DNA from: Bicyclus anynana
Taxonomy: Eukaryota; Arthropoda; Insecta; Lepidoptera; Nymphalidae
DNA: 64,000 nt
Assembly (NCBI RefSeq): GCF_947172395.1
Contig: NC_069094.1
Span: 5,253,292-5,317,291 of the forward strand
Reading direction: 5' to 3'
How positions within the stretch are numbered: the stretch's first letter is position 1; every line of letters starts with the position of its first letter. The notes beneath the pieces were generated by a model. It was not told where the DNA came from and did not search any database. It saw only the letters and a program-made list of their open reading frames with translations. Of this stretch, positions 56,523 through 64,000 are shown piece after piece. The position numbers were made by a program, and so were the translations under genes.

Positions 56523-59500
56523 GTTTGTTTAAATTTCAAAATATTCTAAAGTTATCTATAAACTACTTGTTTAAAATTTAAATAAAATGTTATAACTTGA
56601 TCGTAGGATGAAATCCTCAAAGCGGCGGTGATGAAATATGGGAAAAACCAATGGTCCCGTATTGCATCTCTGCTGCACCGCAAATCGGCTAAGCAATGCA
56701 AAGCGCGATGGTACGAGTGGTTGGACCCGAGTATCAAGAAGACGGAGTGGTCGCGGGAGGAAGACGAGAAGTTGCTGCACCTCGCCAAGCTCATGCCCAC
56801 GCAATGGAGGACTATCGCGCCCATCATCGGTCGCACCGCCGCGCAATGTCTGGAGCGCTACGAATATTTACTGTAAATATATAGAAGCATACTAGCTGAT
56901 GCCGCGTGGTTCCCGTTCCCGTAGTAATACGGGAATAATATTTAGTCTATAGCCTTCCTCGATAAATGGGCTATCTAACTCTAAAGGAATTTTTCAAATA
57001 TGACCAGTTCCTGAGTTTCGCGCGTTCAAACAAACAAACAAACTCTTTAGCTTTATAATATTAATATAGATTACAAACTGTAAATCAGTAACTTGAGTCA
57101 TAAACATGAGTTCTAACATTCCTATGCATGAGTCCTAACTCATATGTGTGAGTTCTATCTCATTATATGCGTGAGTTCTATCTCATTATTATCATGAATA
57201 TAATGTATGTATGCAGTGCAGTCTTATCCATGTAACTCATGCATAAGACTGCACTGGCTGACTGGCCTAAATATTTATGCTGTTTCTTTATTATAAATGT
57301 GATTATGATTGTAATAATTTACATGTAATTGGTTTTGCATTACAATTAATTTTCATATACATTTCCGCTTTAGTACTGTGTTTTAAAAAGTAAAATAAAA
57401 AGGTAGTGAACTAACCATATTGTTGTTAGCTTAAGTTCTTTCAATTTTTTTTTACATGAATCTATCTAGTTAATATTATTTTTATAATTGCAGGGATCAA
57501 GCTCAAAAAAAAGAAGAGGGAGAGGATATGGGAGATGATCCTCGCAAGTTGAAGCCTGGAGAAATTGACCCAAACCCTGAGACCAAGCCTGCCAGACCTG
57601 ACCCAAAAGACATGGATGAAGATGGTAGCATATTTCTTAGATTATAAATATTTATGTTTTATTAAGTGATTATTAAAAATTTGCTGATTTTATTAGGCCA
57701 ATTATCATTTAATGTACTGTATGTGTGTATTATGTATGTATGTACTGTATGTATGTATGTATTAGAATACATTATGAAAAAATACTATGTAATGTATGTT
57801 TATTCTTTATTTTACCCACATTTTAAACATGAATAAACTCCTTTAAAGTTCTTAAAAGCATTTAAAAGTATTTACAATAGCTAAAGATTAAATAGGTAAT
57901 ATTTTGCCTTAGTGCCGGTACTAAGTCAGTTCACTATTTCAGCTCTTGAGGCTTCAGTGTAAAACTGAAATTATGGTAACAATATTTTCATAAAATATTG
58001 TTAATATTTATATATTTCTTTTAGAATTGGAAATGCTGTCTGAAGCTCGTGCTCGTTTAGCCAATACACAAGGAAAGAAGGCTAAAAGGAAGGCGCGTGA
58101 GAAGCAACTGGAAGAAGCTCGCAGACTTGCTGCATTGCAGAAACGAAGAGAATTGAGTGCTGCTGGCATTTCTGTTCCAATTAGGTAAAGTTCTCTGGCA
58201 TTCTTATATCCATTAGGGGATAAATAGGGCTGTAGAGGAATATCTACTGTAAAAATTTAACTATATTTTTTAGCCATTAAACCATGTTTATCAGTGAATT
58301 AACAGTTGAAAATCACAGCATCTTAAATACTGTATCTAGTAAATATTTACATACAATTATTGTGAGTCACTGATCTCCTATTAAAATGTGGATCCACAAT
58401 CAGCAACCAAAAAATATCCCCACTCTTCTTCAACTTCTTGGCACTCAATTCAAGCAGTAGCATTTGCAAATTCTACCTTAAACTCAATCCTTAAGGTTGA
58501 ATTTGCTCTGAATTTGGGATTTTATTGATATTGGACTATATTAAAAGGCTTTTAGGTATAATTTTCTTTATCAATAATTCAAAAACTGTCAAAGCAAAAT
58601 TGGCCAGTTTTTAAGTGAAATATTCTACATGATTGTGCATCCTTTTATTATATGAGGTCAATGTTGTGAGTACATAATCTTCCTAAATAATTTTCATAAC
58701 TTAATAGTATTTTTTTTTTATTTTTTTTCTTTTAAGCTGTGTCTGTTTCTATTTCATCTTTCTGTAATTTGTATAGGCGCAAAAAGAAGCGAGGCGTTGA
58801 TTACAACTCAGAAGTACCATTTGAGAAGAAGCCAGCATCAGGCTTCTATGACACTTCCACCGAAGTGGTGGATCCCATGGCACCAGACTTTTCCAGACTG
58901 AGGCAACAACATCTTGATGGGGAATTGCATTCTGAGAAGGAAGAGGTAGGACCCTATGTTTTTGTCTTTTTTTTTATTCTTAACAAATTAGCCCTCTGAT
59001 GCAATCTAAGATGGAAGTAGGCTAACTTGTTAGAAGGAGGATGAAAATCCACACCCCTTTTGGGTTCTACACATTGTATTGGAATGCGAACACTCTCTTA
59101 GCGGCAAGTGTTTGTTGGTAGGGTGGTAACTAGCCATGGTTGAAGCTTTCCACCAGCCAGACCTGGACCAATTAAGATAACTCATCATCAGCCCAGACGG
59201 AGATCGAACCCAGGACCTCTGTCTCGTAAATCCACTGCCAAATCAAATACCATTGCGCCACGGAGGCTATTAAAAGTTCTAATAACATAGAGAACTAAAT
59301 TGTGCAGCTTTTATAAAGTAGTATTGCCAATGTTTGGCAAGGTTATTTTTGTTTTACGCCACCTGCTGATGTCCTTAAGTTTTCCTAAACCGAAGGTTGC
59401 CTGGAAGAAATCGCTACTTAGCGATAAGGCCGCCTTTTGTATGCTGATCTCTTCCTAATTTGTTTTTTATTTCACTTGTTTTTGTCTTTGTGGTGTGCAA

Positions 59501-62500
59501 ATAAAGTATATTTATCTTATCTTAATGTTTCAGTGAAGCAAACTGATTTGAAAGCTTTTCCTACTTGACATAATATTATGTTCCAGACTGAATTGTTTTT
59601 CTTTGGCCAGATTATGTTGAGATTAACTATGTACTTAGTGGCCTTAACGTGTTAATTATGTTGTGTTCTTAAGTTTGTCAAAATATTTTATTTACAGAGA
59701 GAGCGCCGGAAGGACAAGCAGAAGTTGAAGCAACGCAAAGAGAATGACGTGCCCCAAGCTATGCTGCAGGGTGATGAACCAGCTAAAAAGCGCAGCAAAC
59801 TGGTCCTACCTGAGCCACAAGTTTCTGATCAGGTTCGTTATGAATTTCATTTCTGTGTAATATAGACAATGGCTGTAATTTTATTTCACCTCTTAGCTCT
59901 TAATGGCATGTTTGCTGCAAAAGTGGTGTTTATTCACTCTGTGAGTCAAAAATATTCACATTTTTTTGTTTTAGCTTTTTTTTAATGCCACACTTTTTTA
60001 TTGTCTACACGCACAAAGAAAGTTGTCTGGTAAATGAGATTTTATTACAAAAACGAAATATTAAAGTTTCGCAACGAAAAAAAACTAAAAAAAAATTTTT
60101 ATTATATAATGCATATATTTTTTTTACTGTTAAATATTACAGAAAAAACAAAAAAAAATTTGGCTGTACGATGTAATATTTTTGCCTTCTCCCTATGACA
60201 AATAAAAACAGAAGTTTAGAAAAGTGTCAACTAGCCTATTGTACATCTAGCGTCAATTGACTTGTCTGTTGACGTCGTGTGTAGGAGCTCCAGCAAGTGG
60301 TGAAGCTGGGGCGCGCGTCGGAGGCGGCGCGCGAGAGCGCGGGCGAGGCGGGCGCGCCCACCGACGCGCTGCTGGCGCACTACGCGCTCACGCCCGCGCC
60401 CGCCACCGCGCTGCGCACGCCCGTCGACCAGCAGGACAGGTGAGCGGAGCTGATCGGAGCGTAGCGGAGCCGAGCGCAGCGGAGGTGACCACCTATGGGT
60501 CGCTTTTAACGTTACTAGAGGACGCCAACGACTTTGTTCGCGTGGAAGCCCTTGACAAACTTGCGTGTCATCATCATCATCATCATTATCAATCCATATT
60601 CGGATCATTACTGAGCTCGAGTCTCCTCACAGAATAAGAGGGATTAGGCCATTAGTCCACCACACTGGCCCAATGCGGATTGCCGATGGACCCGGCCGGC
60701 ACCCGCACGATGAATCCAAGGATTGCTAAGATATTCATCTCCATAAGATATTCATTAATAGCAAATGTCGTCAAGAGCAATTTTGTTTAAAATGAAGTGC
60801 TTATGACAAATATAGTACTTATTTGGTTAAGCTAATATGTTTATATTATATATCGTATATTATAGCAGAAAGTAATAATGATTTTTGTCTCGTGATTTTA
60901 CTTTTATTATAGTATTGATAAGTTAGATATCAATCAAAAATACATGCTGTAAGGTGGAATAACTCTATAATAACACTGATCCGCATGGTACATAACGGAC
61001 GGACCAAGGCGCGTTTGGAACCCTCGTAACTTTAATTTTAAGTTTTCGTCTATTATTACCACCATTAGATTAAATTAAATTTTGACATATACCTGACCTT
61101 TCAAAAGTGCTTGTAAACTAAGCCTAATTGAAATAAAAAAATTTTGAAATTTTGAATTTTGACGCATCACATAAAACTCTTTGTATAGAAAGTCATATAA
61201 GTGAGTTCACTGATCCGCACCAGTTTAATGCGATACGTCTGATACGTATGATGCGGATCTGTGGACACCTTTAGGGCTGATCACCCGTCTCGTCTGATAT
61301 GTCCTCTGGCAATATATATGCTGTTCATAGCAATGTTTGTGGCAGGATTCTGCTGGAGGCGCAGAACGTGATGGCGCTGACGCACGTGGACACGCCGCTC
61401 AAGGGCGGGCTAAACACTCCGCTGCACCAGTCGGACTTCTCCGGGGCGTTGCCACAGGCGCAAGCCGTAGCCACGCCCAACACCGTGCTCGCCACGCCTT
61501 TTAGGTAACACTCTTAGATATAATAAAATGCTTTATTTAGCTGAGTACCAGCGGCGAAAAGTTCACGCAAGCCGATGCCCGCCGTGTTTCCTTTAAAAAT
61601 CCATGCATATTCATTGTTGGACTATATCTAAATATATGACAACACCAGAGTTTGTATCATGCTGTATGAATATCCTTTTCTTTGGGATTACATCTAAATT
61701 CCATCCTCGGCAAAGTACAGTACTCGGTACTAAAGTAATACTCGGTAAGTACTCGGCAAAGTACTCGGTAAAGAACAAAAATATAAAGAAAAAAATCAAA
61801 AATATTACTTAATTAAATCAGAATAAAACATGTTAAGTAAAAAAGTTGATTGGGGCTGCAGATTGGATAGTGGCTTTGCAGAACGTTTCTTTCTGGTGTG
61901 CAGTCTCTTCACATGCCAATCTAATTAATCTTACAAACTATCATATATCTATATCATTCAGGGGTTCTGAGTTCTGTGTACTGTGCAATGTTTGTAACTT
62001 CAATTTAAATATGTAGATACCTGCTACAAAGTTTCATACATAATGGAAAACTCGGAACTCTTTCTGTCTGTGTGGACTATAATAGTCCGTGAAGTCTAGA
62101 CCTCATTCGTAATATTGTTTCTATGGAAATTGAGAAAAAAAAAAACTTTTTAATTGTTGAACTGTCTACTTATTTACTTTTTATTTTCATTAGACTTAAG
62201 ATACGCGAGATATCTCTTAAAGACAAAAAGAGACATTGTCGACTAATAACAGCGGAATTGAAAATATCGAATATTTGTTGCAATAGAACGAAAGGGAAAA
62301 CGACATTTTCAATATCTGTTTGACTTTACGAAATATCTCATGGCACGCATCCTAGTTCTACAAATGTGATGCTTAATCTGACAATAAAAACAAAAACTCA
62401 GTCACAAACTTAAATGACATTTTTTTTTGTTTATTTATTTACCTAACCTTGCGTTACTAGATTGAAAAACACACATTTAAACAGAAACAAAAGTTCATTT

Positions 62501-63661
62501 ACTTGTTGGATTATAGATCATCACGCAGTGAAGTGTCGACGCCGGGGAGCTTCGCCACTCCAGGTCACGGCGGACAACCGGGGCTCATGGTAACTGATTT
62601 TAAACTAGTTGACAGAATAAGTTAATGCTTGTACAAGAAAGAAAAGAAAATGACTTTATTTAAATCATGTGCCACACATTACAATTTCTCATTTAAGTCC
62701 AGAACAATTGTTACAAATTCCTCGATTACAGGTATACCAACATTCATTATTTATGTTATTGAGAAACGGTGACAGCCATCAGTGTTGGTATAAATAGGAG
62801 GTTATTTGATGACTTGACCTCAGTTGTTTATTAGGCAGCGTGGACACCGTCACGCTCCCAGTCGCGTTAGTAATTTTGTGCAGTAATGTTTTGTGTTGTA
62901 ATTATTGATCATATGAAGAATATGTCGGACAAGGAAGGTTAGTGTTTATACATTCTGATAGGATCCTCGAAACCTACACCCAAGGTCACAAGTCCTGGGA
63001 CGTGCTCGAGGTGTTTCCTCTACCACAAAATAACGAGGCAATCACTGTCGCTGTTACCCGTCACGTAACATAATACCCTGTGATGTGTAGCATAACCTAA
63101 AAAATGGTTCCAATTCAGCATATTTGCTACATGACCAATTAAAATAGATCATACAGTGCTGATTTTCTGAGACTGCAGACAGGTGCGAACGTAGCACACG
63201 CTTATAGCACAAGCTTATAATCTAAACTAGCGAACGCCCGCGACTTTGTCCGCTCAAAATGAAGTTTTTCACTAATACCGCGGAAATCATTGATTTTTCC
63301 GGGATGAAAAGTAGCTTATGTATTAATTTAGAGTAAAATCTATTTTATTCCAAATTTCAGCCAAATCGCCGCAAAATTGACAAAGTTTCATACAAACTTT
63401 CATCCCCTATTTTATCCCCTTGGGGGTAGAATTGATCAAAATCCTTTCATAGCGATGCCTACGTCATAAAATCTACCTTCATGCCAAATTTCAGCCCGAT
63501 CCCTCCAGTGGTTTGGGCTGTGCGTTGATAGATCATAACATGATTAACTTTATCATTCGTATACACAGACACCAGGCTTGCGTGACAAATTGAGCATTAA
63601 CCCGGAGGACCGAATGAGCACAGGAGACACACCGCAACAGTTAAACCATATACAAAAACAG
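56478..63661 (+). CDS. Cdc5: Cdc5/CDC5L-type Myb-repeat splicing factor, first 462 residues, 3' end outside window
   Basis: This is a core component of the Prp19 (NineTeen) complex, which joins the active spliceosome in the nucleus. Ten exons (56478-56522, 56607-56872, 57494-57624, 58025-58184, 58777-58945, 59698-59832, 60285-60439, 61346-61504, 62517-62589, 63569-63661) have AG/GT borders and matching phases and total exactly 462 codons. Residues about 8-57 and 58-106 are the two N-terminal Myb repeats (GVWRNTEDEILKAAV...; IKKTEWSREEDEKLLHLAK...). DDPRKLKPGEIDPNPETKPA is almost identical to human CDC5L. A basic helical stretch (GKKAKRKAREKQLEEARR) and Thr-Pro clusters (DTPLKGGLNTPLHQSDFSG) follow. 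The start codon sits in aggcaaaATG and gives the canonical MPRIMIKGGVW. The remaining roughly 40% of the protein lies to the right. Confidence 0.97.
56607..56872 (+). CDS. Cdc5: Cdc5 exon 2 (both Myb repeats)
   Basis: The acceptor is gatcgtag and the donor gtaaat; it leaves in phase 2. It contains the tryptophans of both Myb repeats (QWSRIASLL, ARWYEWLDP, TQWRTIAPIIGRTAAQC). Confidence 0.96.
56890..57072 (+). repeat. dispersed repeat F2 copy just after Cdc5 exon 2
   Basis: It has the same blocks as 35065-35250 (gctgatgccgcgtggttccc, cctcgataaatgggctatct, caaacaaacaaactc, aatattaatatag). It starts about 20 bases after the exon 2 donor. Confidence 0.75.
57214..57256. repeat. 14-bp hairpin in Cdc5 intron 2
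   Basis: cagtgcagtcttat pairs perfectly with ataagactgcactg across a 15-base loop. It follows a short run of gagttctatctcatt direct repeats (57107-57190). Confidence 0.85.
57494..57624 (+). CDS. Cdc5: Cdc5 exon 3
   Basis: The acceptor is ataattgcag and the donor gtagca; it enters in phase 2 and leaves in phase 1. It encodes the invariant DDPRKLKPGEIDPNPETKPA block. Confidence 0.96.
57716..57775 (+). repeat. (GTAT)n microsatellite
   Basis: An imperfect tgtatgtatgtatgta run lies in the Cdc5 intron after exon 3. Confidence 0.85.
58025..58184 (+). CDS. Cdc5: Cdc5 exon 4
   Basis: The acceptor is ttcttttag and the donor gtaaag; it enters in phase 1 and leaves in phase 2. It encodes ELEMLSEARARLANTQGKK and a charged helical segment likely to carry nuclear localisation signals. 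Confidence 0.96.
58777..58945 (+). CDS. Cdc5: Cdc5 exon 5
   Basis: The acceptor is tttgtatag and the donor gtagga; it enters in phase 2 and leaves in phase 0. It encodes KKKRGVDYNSEVPFEKKPA and LRQQHLDGELHSEKEE. Confidence 0.95.
58964..59270 (-). mobile_element. tRNA-derived SINE, family B, diverged, in Cdc5 intron 5
   Basis: The T run at 58964 is the reversed tail, followed by the complement of the family body (gcaatctaagatggaagtag, ccacaccccttttgg) and a reversed head ending gcgccacggaggct. It begins within 20 bases of the exon 5 donor. Confidence 0.82.
59698..59832 (+). CDS. Cdc5: Cdc5 exon 6
   Basis: The acceptor is tatttacag and the donor gttcgt; both ends are phase 0. KKRSKLVLPEPQVSDQ matches KKRSKLVLPAPQISD of human CDC5L. 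Confidence 0.95.
60285..60439 (+). CDS. Cdc5: Cdc5 exon 7
   Basis: The acceptor is cgtgtgtag and the donor gtgagc; it enters in phase 0 and leaves in phase 2. It encodes ELQQVVKLGRASEAARESA and ALRTPVDQQDR. It is strikingly GC-rich and Ala-rich compared with the exons either side. Confidence 0.93.
60562..60690 (-). mobile_element. 3' end of SINE family A, reversed, with (ATG)n tail
   Basis: It starts with tcatcatcatcatcatcatt and then the complement of the family-A end (gagctcgagtctcctc, ggcccaatgcggattg). It lies in Cdc5 intron 7, about 120 bases after the exon 7 donor. Confidence 0.7.
61098..61166 (+). mobile_element. 3' tail of the same jockey-like LINE, very short copy
   Basis: The string tcaaaagtgcttgtaaacta followed by agcctaattgaaataa and gaatttt-type repeats is the same UTR and tail seen reversed at about 10580-10670. 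It lies in the Cdc5 intron before exon 8. Confidence 0.75.
61346..61504 (+). CDS. Cdc5: Cdc5 exon 8 (Thr-Pro-rich)
   Basis: The acceptor is tgtggcag and the donor gtaaca; both ends are phase 2. It encodes LEAQNVMALTHVDTPLKGG and NTVLATPFR, a conserved region with repeated Thr-Pro sites. Confidence 0.95.
   Translation, partial: DSAGGAERDGADARGHAAQGRAKHSAAPVGLLRGVATGASRSHAQHRARHAF
62517..62589 (+). CDS. Cdc5: Cdc5 exon 9
   Basis: The acceptor is ggattatag and the donor gtaact; it enters in phase 2 and leaves in phase 0. This short exon encodes a Ser/Thr/Gly-rich stretch (SEVSTPGSFATPGHGGQP). Support is splice borders and frame rather than conservation. Confidence 0.8.
63227..63545 (+). repeat. 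dispersed repeat F1-like copy just before Cdc5 exon 10
   Basis: It contains actagcgaacgcccgcgact, tttttccgggatgaaaagta, attccaaatttcagcc, then a second segment tcatgccaaatttcagcccg. It ends about 25 bases before the exon 10 acceptor. Confidence 0.7.
63569..63661 (+). CDS. Cdc5: Cdc5 exon 10 (last exon in the window)
   Basis: The acceptor is tacacag and the donor gtaacc; both ends are phase 0. TPGLRDKLSINPED matches TPLRDKLNINPED of human CDC5L. The next exon lies beyond the right edge. Confidence 0.93.
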
Positions 63662-64000
63662 GTAACCAAATTATTACTTTAATTTTTACTTGTGTCTCTC
63701 TCAGGTCCCTGATCCACTCCAAAGACTGCCTTATTGCCCTGCCCTGTTGATTCCACTTGGAAGGCATATTTTTTATTAATTGCCCAATGTTTTCTACTTG
63801 TTTAATTATTGTTTTTGGGTGTGACACAAAAGTTATCATCATCATCTTTCTATTTTGATGATCTCTCTCTCCTTATGGGAGAGGATGTTTTGAATTAAGA
63901 CAGATCACGCTCTCTAATGCCAGTCGACCAGGTAAGTGAGATAGTGTTAGACTGTAACAATAACGATAATTATGGTGTGCGGAGAGATCTGAACAACCAC
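63662..64000 (+). other. start of the Cdc5 intron after exon 10
   Basis: This runs from the gtaacc donor to the window edge. No acceptor-plus-coding segment matching the next CDC5L block is visible. Confidence 0.6.

Overview
The window looks like nuclear DNA from a moth or butterfly. The genes are split into short exons with GT-AG introns, the background is AT-rich, and insect transposable-element debris is dense, including tRNA-derived SINEs and a jockey-like LINE tail whose sequences I recognise as typical of Lepidoptera. I see no bacterial-style operons, CRISPR arrays or genuine RNA genes. The species is not determinable from the sequence alone.

Three protein-coding genes are supported. 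(1) An ADAM10/Kuzbanian metalloprotease gene runs on the + strand. Thirteen exons are visible between 11611 and 42220, and all intron phases join without a frameshift to give 787 residues and a stop. The signal peptide and first part of the prodomain lie upstream of what I can find. (2) A Hem/NCKAP1 (Nap1) gene lies on the - strand (51909-55286). It is a WAVE-complex subunit with one uninterrupted 1125-codon reading frame. (3) A Cdc5/CDC5L gene lies on the + strand, beginning at 56478. Ten exons encode the first 462 residues, and the gene runs off the right edge. Hem and Cdc5 are head to head with 1191 bases between their start codons. The three products act in different processes: ectodomain shedding and Notch signalling, actin nucleation, and pre-mRNA splicing.

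Layout: 1-11610 is upstream or intronic sequence of the ADAM10 gene, full of LINE, SINE and other repeat fragments. 11611-11802 is the first visible exon, followed by a 19.9 kb intron (11803-31672) containing tandem arrays, SINEs and a 3.2 kb inverted pair of complex repeat units. 31673-42220 is the exon-dense remainder. 42221-51908 is an intergenic region with two pairs of inverted-repeat elements. 51909-55286 is Hem, 55287-56477 is the shared promoter region, and 56478-64000 is Cdc5.

The most unusual structure is in the ADAM10 gene. At two separate exons, the 3' part of the exon plus its GTGAGT splice donor has been tandemly copied into the following intron: 137-bp units at 11674-12450 and seven nearly perfect 113-bp units plus a partial one at 38021-38859. 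Only the first donor in each array keeps the reading frame open. A small inverted-repeat transposon has inserted inside one of the copied exon pieces, leaving a visible target duplication. Other notable structures are several long near-perfect hairpins, including 82-bp arms with one mismatch at 31098-31293, and a set of paired palindromic elements.
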